A stretch of 64,000 bases of DNA from Hyperoodon ampullatus (lineage: Eukaryota > Chordata > Mammalia > Artiodactyla > Ziphiidae). Made by a program: the position numbers and the translations under genes. Under the pieces are notes generated by a model. That model worked only from the letters and a program-made list of their open reading frames with translations, had not been told where the DNA came from and searched no databases. The stretch spans positions 521,684-585,683 of the forward strand of contig CATKHW010000421.1 of NCBI GenBank assembly GCA_949752795.1, written 5' to 3'. Positions within the stretch are counted from its first letter, which is position 1. Every line of letters starts with the position of its first letter. This document shows, in pieces, positions 1-13,906 of the stretch.

Positions 1-1739
1 ATCACTTCCCACCAGTCAAAAGGGACATCCACAAAATGTGTAAAAACCAGAAAGGCAAGACAGGCCCTGGAGAACAGGGAGCCTTGTTATGCTGATGGGC
101 GGGATGTAAATTGCCACCTGCCTCTCTGGAGGAGTGCATTGTGTTCCCTAAAACAAATAAACAACAGAGCTACAGAGCCAAGGGCACTTCCAGTCTAGGG
201 AATATACCTTGGGAAAACTGAAAATCAAAAAGACACAGACACCCCAAAATTTAGGGCTGCACTGCTTACAAGGACCTCAACTTGGGTACACCTTAAATAT
301 CCCAGGAAATATAAAAATGGTTCAAAAAATTGTGGTACTTACGTACGATGGAATATCCCTCAGCCATGAAATCAATGTCATAAGACCAGTAGCAGCAAAA
401 TGGGTGGATTCAGGTACGATGATTCTAAGTGAAATAAGTCACAGAGAAAAAGAAACTTATCATAAGATATCACTTATGAAGATCCTGTAAACATGGCTAC
501 ACTTGAACTGAGTTAGGAAAGAGATCAGTGTCTCACATTTAGAAAGTACTCTTAAGCCTGCTTCAGCGGGAAGGAGAGGTGGGGTGATGCATAAAAACAG
601 AGTTTGATATAAGCAAAGGGACCATTCCAAAAACCAACTATGGAATAGACAAGACCTACACCTTCCTCAGTGAAAGGGACTCAAAACCCCATATTTCCCG
701 CAGAGGAATATATCTGACTAGTAAGAATCTTAAAACCTATGTATTGATATGTCTCCGTAAGGGAATCAAGTGTGTCTAGACTGGCATAAACATGGCAGCG
801 AGAATCAGCTCAAACCCACTATAAAAAGGAATTTCAAATACAAAACAAAAAAACTGGGAAATTCTTTACAATTCCTTCAGGGTCTCTGATGAAACCTGGA
901 ATGACCCTATCTACAACGACAGCTGGATGTGGCATAAGGCTGGAAACTTGGGACTGAGAAGATTGGTGAGATTGGGTGAACAAATGCAGACCGTTTTAAG
1001 CAATAATGCATGGCACCCATTCTATGGGTCCCAACTCTCCAGGTTGAAGGGAATATTACTACAGTTATAACATGTACGGGAAACCTAGAGATCGGACACA
1101 CTGTGAATACGAAAGGTTTCTAAAACTCAACGAATAGTCCCTCTCCTGGAGCTCCGGTTTGCCTTTCCATCTGCTTTACTATCAACCTCCCAACTTGGAG
1201 AGACAGACCCTTTAACCTCCTGGTTCGCACAGGTTGCCAATTTGGCAGAGGATGAAAGGCAAGAGGGAGAACCAATGAGAGAGTACCTGATAGGCATTTG
1301 GACGGGCACATATCACTGTAATTTCCCGGCAGGAAGAAGAATTAACCAAAGTCTCAGCCACCTACCGGGAACCAGTATAGGTCCTGAACCAAAATTTTGG
1401 ACCTGCGGTCAGCTCACCAAAAACGACTGGATAAATGGAGATCAGGGGCACAGCAATTCACAAACTGGCCGAGTAATAAAGGACAACTATCGTCCAAAAA
1501 TCTGTTGAGGGAAGGCAACGAGGCAGACTTGGAAGCGAGACGGAATAGCAGGAAACAGATTTCAAGAGGTACGTTGGAATCGCCTTTAAAGCACAGGAAG
1601 AGGGGCACAACTTCGACAATGATGCACGTGGCCATAAAGGGCGTATGCGTTTTCTCCTGCATATATTCAAGAGAAAACACATAAGCCCTTTTTGGCCAAG
1701 AAAGCAAGCGGGCAATGCAAATCTGCACTACAAAGAAGT
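1..1739 (+). repeat. Satellite unit 1 (type I, diverged)
   Basis: 1,739 bp. L1-derived part 217-854, ORF2 relic open (209-490). The palindrome at 1627-1700 has six mispaired positions out of 37. Private marks such as GCCACCTGCC and AAGTACTCTTAAGCC are shared only with unit 8, from which I found three substitutions (945, 1092, 1525). Confidence 0.95.
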
Positions 1740-3068
1740 ATCACTTCCCACCGGTCAAAAGGGACATCCACAAAATGTGTAAAAACCAGAAAGGCAAGAC
1801 AGGCTCTGGAGAACAGGGAGCCTTGTTATGCTGACGGGCGGGATGTAAATTATCAACTGCCTCTCTGGAGGAGTACATTGTGTTCCCTAAAACAAGTAAA
1901 GAACAGAGGTACAGAGCCAAGGGCACTTCCAGTCTAGGGAATATACCTTGGGAAAACTGAAAATCAAAAAGACACAGCCACCCCAAAATTTAGGGCTGCA
2001 CTGCTTACAAGGACCTCAACTTGGGTACACCTTAAATATCCCAGGAAATATAAAAATGGTTCAAAAAATTGTGGTACTTACATACGATGGAATATCCCTC
2101 AGCCATGAAATCAATGTCATAAGACCAGTAGCAGCAAAATGGGTGGATTCAGGTACGAGGATTCTAAGTGAAATAAGTCACACAGAAAAAGAAACTTATC
2201 ATAAGATATCACTTACGAAGATCCTGTAAACATGGCTACACTTGAACTGAGTTAGGAAAGAGAACAGTGTCTCACATTTAGAAAACACTCTTATGCCTGC
2301 TTAAGGGGGAAGGAGAGGTGGGGTGATGCATAAAACCAGAGTTTGATATAAGCACAGGTACCGTTCCAAAAACCAACTATGGAATAGACAAGACCTACAC
2401 CTTCCTCAGTGAAAGGGACTCAAAACCCCATATTTCCCGCAGAGGAATATATCTGACTAGTAAGAATCTTAAAACCTATGTATTGATATGTCTCCGTAAG
2501 GGAATCAAGTGTGTCTAGACTGGCATAAACATGGCAGCGAGAATCAGCTCAAACCCACTATAAAAAGGAATTTCAAAAACAAAACAAAAAAACTGGGAAA
2601 TTCTTTACAATTCCTTCAGGGTCTCTGATGAAACCTGGAATGACCCTATCTACAATTACAGCTGGATGTGGCATAAGGCTAGACACTTTGGACTGAGAGG
2701 ATTGGTGAGATTGGGAGAACAAATGCAGACCATTTAAAGCAATAATGCATGGCACACATTCCATGGGTACCAACTCTCCAGGTTGAAGGGAATATTACTA
2801 CAGATATAACATGTACGGGAATCCTAGAGAACGGACACACTGTGAATACGAAAGGTTTCTAAAACTCAACGAATAGTCCCTCTCCTGGTGCTCCGGTTTG
2901 ACTTTCCATCTGCTTTATTATCAACCTCCCAACTTGGAGAGACAGCCCCTTTAACCTCCTGGTTCGCACAGGTTGCCAATTTGGCAGAGGATGAAAGGGA
3001 AGAGGGAGAACCAATGAGAGAGTAGCTGTTAGGCATTTGGACGGGCACATATCACTGTAATTTCCCGG
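1..3068 (+). repeat. Long duplicated block, left copy (units 1-2)
   Basis: Matches 12168-15235 at an offset of exactly seven units (12,167 bp). I found three differences (945, 1092, 1525). The left end lies outside the window. The first difference at the right end is 3069/15236, and several follow. Confidence 0.85.
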
Positions 3069-3478
3069 CAGGAAGAAGAATTAAACAAAGTCTCAGACAC
3101 CCACCGGGAACCAGTATAGGTCCTGAACCAAAATTTTGGACTTGCTGTCAGCTCACCAAAATCGAGTTGAAAAATGGAGCTCAGGGGCACAGCAATTCAC
3201 AAACTGGCCGAGTAATAAAAGACAACTATCGTCCAAAAATCTGTTGAGCGAAGGCAACGAGGCGGACTTGAAAGCAAGGCATAATAGCAAGAAACAGATT
3301 TCAAGAGGTACGTTGGAATCGCCTTTAAAGCACAGGAAGTGGGGCACAACTTCGACAATGATGCACTTGGCCAAAAAGGGCGTATGCGTTTTCTCCTGAA
3401 TATATTCAGGAGAAAACGCATACGCCCTTTTTGGCCAAGCAAGCAAGCGGGCAATGCAAATCTGCACTACAAAGAAGT
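1740..3478 (+). repeat. Satellite unit 2 (type I/II hybrid)
   Basis: 1,739 bp. L1-derived part 1956-2593, relic frame open (1948-2229), with the marks TACGAGG and CTTACGAAG. Bases up to 3068 match unit 9, and the match decays after 3069. The palindrome at 3366-3439 is perfect. It mixes type I (CCTGGAATGACC) and type II (TTTATTATC) sites. Confidence 0.95.
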
Positions 3479-5217
3479 ATCACTTCCCACCGGTCAAAAG
3501 GGACATCCACAAAATGTGTAAAAACCAGAAAGGCAAGACAGGCCCTGGAGAACAGGGAGCCTTGTTATGCTGATGGGCGGGATGTAAATTGCCAACTGCC
3601 TCTCTGGAGGAGTGCATTGTGTTCCCTAAAACAAGTAAACAACAGAGCTACAGAGCCAAGGGAACTTCCAGTCTAGGGAATATACCTTGGGAAAACTGAA
3701 AATCAATAAGACAGAGAGACCCCAAAATTTAGGGCTGCACTGCTTACAAGGACCTCAACTTGGATACACATTAAGTATCCCAGGAAATATAAAAATGGTT
3801 CAAAAAATTGTGGTACTTACATACGATGGAATATCCCTCAACCATGAAATCAATGTCATAAGACCAGTAGCAGCAAAATGGGTGGATTCAGGTACGATGA
3901 TTCTAAGTGAAATAAGTCACACAGAAAAAGAAACTTATCATAAGATATCACTTATGAAGATCCTATAAACATGGCGACACTTGAACTGAGATAGGAAAGA
4001 GAACAGTGTCTCATATTTAGAAAACACTCTTATGCCTGCTTAAGGGGGAAGGAAAGGTGGGGTGATGCATAAAACCAGAGTTTGATATAAGCACAGGTAC
4101 CGTTCCAAAAACCAACTATGGAATAGACAAGACCTACACCTTCCTCAGTGAAAGGGACTTAAAACACCATATTTCCCGCAGAGGAATATATCTGACTAGT
4201 AAGAATATTAAAACCTATGTATTGATATTTCTCCATAAGGGAAACAAGTGTGTCTAGACTGGCATAAACATGGCAGCGAGAATCAGCTCAAACGCACTAT
4301 AAAAAGGAATTTCAAAAACAAAACAAAAAAACTGGGAAATTCTTTACAATTCCTTCAGGGTATCTGATGAAACCTGGAATGACCCTATCTACAACGACAG
4401 CTGGATGTGGCATAAGGCTGGACACTTGGGACTGAGAGAATTGGTGAGATTGGGTGAGCAAATGCAGACCCTTCAAATCACAAATGCCTGGCACCCGTTC
4501 CATGGGCCCCAACTCTCCAGGTTGAAGGGAATATTACTCCAGCTATAACATGTACGGGAAACCTAGAGAACGGACACACTGTGAATACGAAAGGTTTCTA
4601 AAACTCAACGAATAGTCCCTCTGCTGGTGCTCCGGTTTGACTTTCCATCTGCTTTACTATCAACCTCCCAACTCGGAGAGACCGCCCCTTTAACCTCCTG
4701 CTTCACACACGTTGCCAAATTGGCAGAGGATGAAAGTGAAGAGGGAGAACCAATGAGAGAGTAGCTGTTAGGCATTTGGACGGGCACATATCACTGTAAT
4801 TTCCCGGCAGGAAGAAGAATTAACCAAAGTCTGAGCCACCCACCGGGAACCAGTATAGGTCCTGAACCAAAATTTTGGACTTGCAGTCAGCTCACCAAAA
4901 ACGAGTTGAAAAATGGAGCTCAGGGGCACAGCAATTCACAAACTGGCCGAGTAATAAAGGACAACTATCGTCCAAAAATCTATTGAGGGAAGGCAACGAG
5001 GCGGACTTGAAAGCGAGGCAGAATAGCAGGAAACAGATTTCAAGAGGTACGTTGGAATCGCCTTTAAAGCACAGGTAGAAGGGCACAACTTCGACAATGA
5101 TGCCCTTGGCCAAAAAGGGCGTATGCGTTTTCTCCTGAATATATTCAGGAGAAAACGCATACGCCCTTTTTGGCCAAGCAAGCAAGCGGGCAATGCAAAT
5201 CTGCACTACAAAGAAGT
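3479..5217 (+). repeat. Satellite unit 3 (type I)
   Basis: 1,739 bp. L1-derived part 3695-4332, relic frame open (3687-3968). It carries the AATCAATAAGACAGAG allele at the L1 5' junction (also in units 4, 5, 6, 11, 13 and 17, with an extra change in 4 and 5) and CACAAATGCCTGG, shared with unit 5. The palindrome at 5105-5178 is perfect. Confidence 0.95.
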
Positions 5218-6952
5218 ATCACTTCCCACCGGTCAAAAGGGACATCCACAAAATGTGTAAATACCAGAAAGGCAAGGCAGGCCCTGGAGAACAGGGAGCC
5301 TTGTTATGCTGATGGGCGGGATGTAAATTGCCAACTGCCTCTCTGGAGGAGTGCATTGTGTTCCCTAAAACAAGTAAAGAACAGAGCTACAGAGCCAAGG
5401 GCACTTCCAGTCTAGGGAATATACCTTGGGAAAACTGAAAATCAATAATACAGAGCCACCCCAAAATTAGGGCTGCACTGCTTACAAAGACCTCAACTTG
5501 GATACACCTTAAGTATCCCAGGAAATATAAAAATGGTTCAAAAAATTGTGGTACTTACGTACGATGGAATATCCCTCAGCCATGAAATCAATGCCATAAG
5601 ACCAGTAGCAGCAAAATGGGTGGATTCAGGTACGATGATTCTAAGTGAAATAAGTCACACAGAAAAAGAAAATATCATAAGATATCACTTATGAAGATCC
5701 TGTAAACATGGCTACAATTGAACTGAGTTAGGAAATAGAACAGTGTCTCTCATTTAGAAAACACTCTTATGCCTGCTTATGGGGGAAGGAGAGGTGGGGT
5801 GATGCATACAACCAGAGTTTGATATAAGCACACGTACCGTTCCAAAAACCAACTATGGAATAGACAAGACCTAAACCTTCCTCAGTGAAAGGGACTCAAA
5901 ACACCATATTTCCCGCAGAGGAATATATCTGACTAGTAAGAATCTTAAAACCTATGTATTGATATGTCTCCGTAAGGGAATCAAGTGTGTCTAGACTGGC
6001 ATAAACATGGCAGCGAGAATCAGCTCAAACCCAGTATAAAAAGGAATTTGAAAAACAAAACCAAAAAACTGGGAAATTCTTTACAATTCCTTCAGGGTCT
6101 CTGATGAAACTGGAATGACCCTATCTACAATGACAGCTGGATGTGGCATAAGGCTGGACACTTGGGACTGAGACGATTGGTGAGATTGGGTGAGCAAATG
6201 CAGACCCTTTAAAGCACAAATGCTTGGCACCCATTCCATGAGTCCCAACTCTCCAGGTTGAAGGGAATATTACTACAGCTATAACATGTACGGGAAACCT
6301 AGAGAACGGACACACTGTGAATACGAAAGGTTTCTAAAACTCAACGAATAGTCCCTGTCCTGGTGCTCCGGTTTGACTTTCCATCTGCTTTACTATCAAC
6401 CTCCCAACTTGGAGAGACAGCCCCTTTAACCTCCTGGTTCACACAGGTTGCCAATTTGGCAGAGGATGAAAGGGAAGAGGGAGAACCAATGAGAGAATAG
6501 CTGTTAGGCATTTGGACGGGCATATATCACTCTAACTTCCCGGCAGGAAGAAGAATTAACCAAAGTCTCAGCCCCCCACCGGAAACCAGCATAGGTCCTG
6601 AACCAAAATTTTGGACTTGCGGTCAGCTCACCAAAAACGAGTTGAAAAATGGAGCTCAGGGGCACAGCAATTCACAAACTGGCCGAGTAATAAAGGACAA
6701 CTATCGTCAAAAATCTGTTGAGGGAAGGCAACGAGGCGGACTTGAAAGCAAGGCAGAATAGCAGGAAACAGATTTTAAGAGGTACGTTGGAATCGCCTTT
6801 AAAGCACAGGAAGAGGGGCACAACTTCGACAATGATGCACTTGGCCAAAAAGGTCGTATGTGTTTTCTCCTGAATATATTCAGGAGAAAATGCATACGCA
6901 CATTTTGGCCAAGCAAGCAGGCGGGCAATGCAAATCTGCACTACAAAGAAGT
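5218..6952 (+). repeat. Satellite unit 4 (type I, shortest)
   Basis: 1,735 bp, the shortest unit. Four single-base deletions near 5466, 5671, 6110 and 6709 account for the loss. The first two shift the ORF2 relic, so its frame is broken. L1-derived part 5434-6069. The palindrome at 6840-6913 is degraded, with about five mispaired positions. Confidence 0.95.
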
Positions 6953-8690
6953 ATCACTTCCCACCAGTCAAAAGGGACATCCACAAAATATGTAAAAACC
7001 AGAAAGGCAAGACAGGCCCTGGAGAACAGGGAGCCTTGTTATGCTGATGGGCGGGATGTAAATTGCCAACTGCCTAACTGGAGGAGTACATTGTGTTCCC
7101 TAAAACAAGTAAAGAACAGAGCTACAGAGCCAAGGGCACTTCCAGTCTAGGGAATATACTTTGGGGAAACTGAAAATCAATAAAACAGACCCACGCCAAA
7201 ATTTAGGGCTGCACTGCTAACAAGGACCTCAACTTGGGTACACCTTAAATATCCCAGGAAATATAAAAATGGTTCAAAATATTGTGGTACCTACGTATGA
7301 TGGAATATCCCTCAGCCATGAAATCAATGTCATAAGACCAGTAGCAGCAAAATGGGTGGATTCAGGTACGATCATTCTAAGTGAAATAAGTCACACAGAA
7401 AAAGAAACTTATCATAAGATATCACTTATGAAGATCCTGTAAACATGGCTACACTTGAACTGAGTTAGGAAAGAGAACAGTGTCTCATATTTAGAAAACA
7501 CTCTTATGCCTGCTTAAGGGGGAAGGAGAGGTGGGGTGATGCATAAAACCAGAGTTTGATATAAGCACAGGTACCGTTCCAAAAACCAACTATGGAATAG
7601 ACAAGACCTACACCTTCCTCAGTGAAAGGGACTCAAAACCCCATATTTCCCGCAGAGGAATATATCTGACTAGTAAGAATCTTAAAACTTATGTATTGAT
7701 ATGTCTCCGTAAGGGAATCAAGTGTGTCTAGACTGGCATAAACATGGCAGCGAGAATCAGCTCAAGCCCACTATAAAAAGGAATTTCAAAAACAAAACCA
7801 AAAAACTGGGAAATTCTTTACAATTCGTTCAGGGTCCCTGATGAAACCTGGAACGACCCTATCTACAACGACAGCTGGATGTGGCATAAGGAGGGACACT
7901 TGGGACTGAGAGGATTGGTGAGATTGGGTGAGCAAATGCAGACCCTTTAAATCACAAATGCCTGGCACCCATTCCATGGGCGCCAACTCTGCAGGTTGAA
8001 GGGAATATTACTCCAGCTATAACATGTACGGGAAACCTAGAGAACGGACACACTGTGAATACGAAAGGTCTCTAAAACTCAACGAATAGTCCCTCTCCTG
8101 GTGCTCCGGTTTGACTTTTCATCTGCTTTACTATCAACCTCCCATCTTGGAGAGACAGACCCTTTGTCCTCCTGTTTCACACAGGTTGCCAATTTGGCAG
8201 AGGATGAAAGGGAAGAGGGAGAACCAATGAGAGAGTAGCTGTTAGGCATTTGGACGGGCACATATCACTGTAATTTCCCGGCAGGAAGAAGAATTAACCA
8301 AAGTCTCAGCCACCCACCGGGACCAGTATAGGTCCTGAACCAAAATTTTGGACTTGCGGTCAGCTCACCAAAAACGAGTTGAAAAATGGAGCTCAGGGGC
8401 ACAGCAATTCACAAACTGGCCGAGTAATAAAGGACAACTATCATCCAAAAATCTGTTGAGGGAAGGCAACGAGGCGGACTTCAAAGCGAGGCAGAATAGC
8501 ATGAAACAGATTTCAAGAGGTACGTTGGAATCGCCTTTAAAGCACAGGAAGAGGGGCACAACTTCGACAATGATGCACTTGGCCAAAAAGGGCGTATGCG
8601 TTTTCTCCTGAATATATTCAGGAGAAAACGCATACGCCCTTTTTGGCCAAGCAAGCAAGCGGGCAATGCAAATCTGCACTACAAAGAAGT
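6953..8690 (+). repeat. Satellite unit 5 (type I)
   Basis: 1,738 bp, one base lost near 8320. L1-derived part 7169-7806. The ORF2 relic is interrupted by TAA at 7218-7220. It shares CACAAATGCCTGG with unit 3. The palindrome at 8578-8651 is perfect. Confidence 0.95.
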
Positions 8691-10428
8691 ATCACTTCCC
8701 ACCGGTCAAAAGGGACATCCACAAAATGTGTAAAAACCAGAAAGGCAAGACAGGCCCTGGAGAACAGGGAGCCTTGTTATGCTGATGGGCGGGATGTAAA
8801 TTGCCAACTCCCTCTCTGGAGGAGTGCATTGTGTTCCCTAAAACAAGTAAACAACAGAGCTACAGAGCCAAGGGCACTTCCAGTCTAGGGAATATACCTA
8901 GGGAAAACTGAAAATCAATAAGACAGAGCCACCCCAAAATTTAGGGCTGCACTGCTTACAAGGACCTCAACTTGGGTACACCTTAAATATCCCAGGAAAT
9001 ATAAAAATGGTTCAAAAAATTGTGGTACTTACGTACGATGGAATATACCTCAGCCATGAAATCAATGACATAAGACCAGTAGCAGTAAAATGGGTGGATT
9101 CAGGTACGATGATTCTAAATGAAATAAGTCACACAGAAAAAGAAACTTATCATAAGATATCACTTATGAAGATCCTGTAAACATGGCTACACTTGAACTG
9201 AGTTAGGAAAGAGAAGAGTGTCTCACATTTAGAAAACACTCTTATGCCTGCTTAAGGGGGAAGAGAGGTGGGGTGATGCATAAAACCAGAGTTTGATATA
9301 AGCACAGGTACCGTTCCAAAAACCAACTATGGAATAGACAAGACCTACACCTTCCTCAGTGAAAGGGACTCAAAACATCATATTTCCCGCAGAGGAACAT
9401 ATCTGACTAGTAAGAATCTTAAAACCTATGTACTGATATGTCTCCGTAAGGGAATCAAGTTTGTCTAGACTGGCATAAACATCGCAGCGAGAATCAGCTC
9501 AAACCCACTATAAAAAGGAATTTCAAAAACAAAACAAAAAAACTGGGAAATTCTTTACAATTCCTTCAGAATCTCTGATGAAACCTGGAATGACCCTATC
9601 TACAACGACAGCTGGATGTGGCATAAGGCTGGACACTTGGGACTGAGAGGATTGGTGAGATTGGGTGAGCAATTGCAGACCCTTTAAAGCAATAATGCAT
9701 GGCACCCATTCCATGGGTCCCAACTCTCCAGGTTGAAGGGAATATTACTACAGTTATAACATGTACGGGAAACCTAGAGAACGGACACACTGTGAATACG
9801 AAAGGTTTCTAAAACTCAACGAATAGTCCCTCTCCTGGTGCTCCGGTTTGACTTTCCACCTGCTTTACTATCAACCTCCGAACTTGGAGAGACAGCCCCT
9901 TTAACCTCCTGGTTCGCACAGGTTGCCAATTTGGCAGAGGATGAAAGGGAAGAGGGAGAACCAATGAGAGAGTAGCTGTTAGGCATTTGGACGGGCACAT
10001 ATCACGGTAATTTCCCGGCAGGAAGAAGAATTAACCAAAATCTCAGCCACCCACCGGGAACCAGTATAGGTCCTGAACCAAAATTTTGGACTTGCGGTCA
10101 GCTCACCTAAAACGAGTTGAAAAATGGAGCTCAGGGGCACAGCAATTCACAAACTGGCCGAGTAATAAAGGACAACTATCGTCCAAAAATCTGTTGAGGG
10201 AAGGCAACGAGGCAGACTTGAAAGCGAGGCAGAATAGCAGGAAACAGATTTCAAGAGGTACGTTGGAATCACCTTTAAAGCACAGGAAGAGGGGCACAAC
10301 TTCGACAATGATGCACTTGGCCAAAAAGGGCGTATGCGTTTTCTCCTGAATATATTCAGGAGAAAACGCATACGCCCTTTTTGGCCAAGCAAGCAAGCGG
10401 GCAATGCAAATCTGCACTACAAAGAAGT
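8691..10428 (+). repeat. Satellite unit 6 (type I)
   Basis: 1,738 bp, one base lost in the G-rich tract near 9263. L1-derived part 8907-9543. The TTG that opens the relic frame elsewhere is TAG here. It has private changes in the TTCAGAATCTCTG and AGGAACATATC stretches. The palindrome at 10316-10389 is perfect. Confidence 0.95.
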
Positions 10429-12167
10429 ATCACTTCCCACCGGTCAAAAGGGACATCCACAAAATGTGTAAAAACCAGAAAGGCAAGACAGGCCCTGGAG
10501 AAGAGGGAGCCTTGTTATGCTGATGGGCGGGATGTAAATTGCCAACTGCCTCTCTGGAGGAGTGCATTGTGTTCCCTAAAACAATTAAACAACAGAGCTA
10601 CAGAGCCAAGGGCACATCCAGTCTAGGGAATATACCTTGGGAAAACTGAAAATCAAAAAGACACAGCCACCCCAAAATTTAGGGTTGCACTGCTTACAAG
10701 GACCTCAACTTGGGTACACCTTAAATATCCCAGGAAATATAAAAATGGTTCAAAAAATGGTGGTACTTATGTTCGATGGAATATCCCTCAGCCATGAAAT
10801 CAATGTCATAAGACCAGTAGCAGCAAAATGGGTGGATTCAGGTACGATGATTCTAAGTAAAATAAGTCACACAGAAAAAGAAACTTATCATAAGATATCA
10901 CTTATGAAGATCCTGTAAACATGGCTACACTTGAACTGAGTTAGGAAAGAGAACAGTGTCTCACATTTAGAAAACACTCTTATGCCTGCTTAAGGGGGAA
11001 GGAGAGGTGAGGTGATGCATAAAAACAGAGTTTGATATAAGCACAGGTACCGTTCCAAAAGCCAACTATAGAATAGACAAGACCTACACCTTCCTCAGTG
11101 AAAGGGACTCAAAACACCATATCTCCCGCAGAGGAATATATCTGACTAGTAAGAATCTTAAAACCTATGTATTGATATGTCTCCGTAAGGGAATCAAGTG
11201 TGTCTAGACTGGCATAAACATATCAGCGAGAATCAGCTCGAACCCACTATAAAAAGGAATTTCAAAAATAAATCAAAACAACTGGGAAATTCTTTACAAT
11301 TCCTTCAGGGTCTCTGATGAAACCTGGAATGACCCTATCTACAACGACAGCTGGATGTGGCATTAGGCTGGACACTTGGGACTGAGAGGATTGGTGAGAT
11401 TGGGTGAGCAAATGCAGAGCCTTTAAAGCAATAATGCATGGCACCCATTCCATGGGTCCCAACTCTCCAGGTTGAAGGGAATATTACTACAGCTATAACA
11501 TGTACGGGAAACCTAGAGAACGGACACACTGTGAATACGAAAGGTTTCTAAAACTCAACGTATAGTCCCTCTCCTGGTGCTCAGGTTTGACTTTCCATCT
11601 GCTTTACTATCAACCTCCCAACTTGGAGAGACAGCCCCTTTAACCTCCTGGTTCGCACAGGTTGCCAATTTGGCAGAGGATGAAAGGGAAGAGGGAGAAC
11701 CAATGAGAGAGTAGCTGTTAGGCATTTGGACGGGCACATATCACTGTAATTTCCCGGCAGGAAGAAGAATTAACCAAAGTCTCAGCCAACCACCGGGAAC
11801 CAGTATAGGTCCTGAACCAAAATTTTGGACCTGCCGTCAGCTCACCAAAAATGAGTGGAAATATGGAGCTCAGGGGCACAGCAATTCGCAAACTGGCCGA
11901 GTAATAAAGGACAACTATCGTCCAAAAATCTGTTGAGGGAAGGCAACGAGACGGACTTGGAAGCGAGGCAGAATAGCAGGAAACAGATTTCAAGAGGTAC
12001 GTTGGAATCGCCTTTAAAGCACAGGAAGAGAGGCACAACTTCGACAATGATGCACGTGGCCATAAAGGGCGTATGCGTTTTCTCCTGAATATATTCAAGA
12101 GAAAACGCATACGCCCTTTTTGGCCAAGCAAGCAATCGCGCAATGCAAATCTGCACTACAAAGAAGT
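10429..12167 (+). repeat. Satellite unit 7 (type I)
   Basis: 1,739 bp. L1-derived part 10645-11282, relic frame open (10637-10918). The A-rich tail is altered to AAAATAAATCAAAACAACT. The last third drifts toward the unit 1/8 type. The palindrome at 12055-12128 has three mispaired positions. Confidence 0.95.
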
Positions 12168-13906
12168 ATCACTTCCCACCAGTCAAAAGGGACATCCACA
12201 AAATGTGTAAAAACCAGAAAGGCAAGACAGGCCCTGGAGAACAGGGAGCCTTGTTATGCTGATGGGCGGGATGTAAATTGCCACCTGCCTCTCTGGAGGA
12301 GTGCATTGTGTTCCCTAAAACAAATAAACAACAGAGCTACAGAGCCAAGGGCACTTCCAGTCTAGGGAATATACCTTGGGAAAACTGAAAATCAAAAAGA
12401 CACAGACACCCCAAAATTTAGGGCTGCACTGCTTACAAGGACCTCAACTTGGGTACACCTTAAATATCCCAGGAAATATAAAAATGGTTCAAAAAATTGT
12501 GGTACTTACGTACGATGGAATATCCCTCAGCCATGAAATCAATGTCATAAGACCAGTAGCAGCAAAATGGGTGGATTCAGGTACGATGATTCTAAGTGAA
12601 ATAAGTCACAGAGAAAAAGAAACTTATCATAAGATATCACTTATGAAGATCCTGTAAACATGGCTACACTTGAACTGAGTTAGGAAAGAGATCAGTGTCT
12701 CACATTTAGAAAGTACTCTTAAGCCTGCTTCAGCGGGAAGGAGAGGTGGGGTGATGCATAAAAACAGAGTTTGATATAAGCAAAGGGACCATTCCAAAAA
12801 CCAACTATGGAATAGACAAGACCTACACCTTCCTCAGTGAAAGGGACTCAAAACCCCATATTTCCCGCAGAGGAATATATCTGACTAGTAAGAATCTTAA
12901 AACCTATGTATTGATATGTCTCCGTAAGGGAATCAAGTGTGTCTAGACTGGCATAAACATGGCAGCGAGAATCAGCTCAAACCCACTATAAAAAGGAATT
13001 TCAAATACAAAACAAAAAAACTGGGAAATTCTTTACAATTCCTTCAGGGTCTCTGATGAAACCTGGAATGACCCTATCTACAACGACAGCTGGATGTGGC
13101 ATAAGGCTGGACACTTGGGACTGAGAAGATTGGTGAGATTGGGTGAACAAATGCAGACCGTTTTAAGCAATAATGCATGGCACCCATTCTATGGGTCCCA
13201 ACTCTCCAGGTTGAAGGGAATATTACTACAGTTATAACATGTACGGGAAACCTAGAGAGCGGACACACTGTGAATACGAAAGGTTTCTAAAACTCAACGA
13301 ATAGTCCCTCTCCTGGAGCTCCGGTTTGCCTTTCCATCTGCTTTACTATCAACCTCCCAACTTGGAGAGACAGACCCTTTAACCTCCTGGTTCGCACAGG
13401 TTGCCAATTTGGCAGAGGATGAAAGGCAAGAGGGAGAACCAATGAGAGAGTACCTGATAGGCATTTGGACGGGCACATATCACTGTAATTTCCCGGCAGG
13501 AAGAAGAATTAACCAAAGTCTCAGCCACCTACCGGGAACCAGTATAGGTCCTGAACCAAAATTTTGGACCTGCGGTCAGCTCACCAAAAACGACTGGATA
13601 AATGGAGATCAGGGGCACAGCAATTCACAAACTGGCCGAGTAATAAAGGACAACTATCGTCCAAAAATCTGTTGAGGGAAGGCAACGAGGCGGACTTGGA
13701 AGCGAGACGGAATAGCAGGAAACAGATTTCAAGAGGTACGTTGGAATCGCCTTTAAAGCACAGGAAGAGGGGCACAACTTCGACAATGATGCACGTGGCC
13801 ATAAAGGGCGTATGCGTTTTCTCCTGCATATATTCAAGAGAAAACACATAAGCCCTTTTTGGCCAAGAAAGCAAGCGGGCAATGCAAATCTGCACTACAA
13901 AGAAGT
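12168..13906 (+). repeat. Satellite unit 8 (near-copy of unit 1)
   Basis: 1,739 bp. It is nearly identical to unit 1, seven units (12,167 bp) upstream. L1-derived part 12384-13021, relic frame open (12376-12657). The palindrome at 13794-13867 carries the same six mispaired positions as unit 1. Confidence 0.95.

Noticed and set aside
8365..8679. A 104-codon minus-strand frame conserved in most units
   Set aside because: It starts at GTG, runs through the palindrome, overlaps plus-strand frames over the same bases and resembles no family. It is open because the units are copies.
11718..12143. 141-codon minus-strand frame in unit 7
   Set aside because: It exists in one unit only, through loss of stops in a diverged copy; no recognisable domain.
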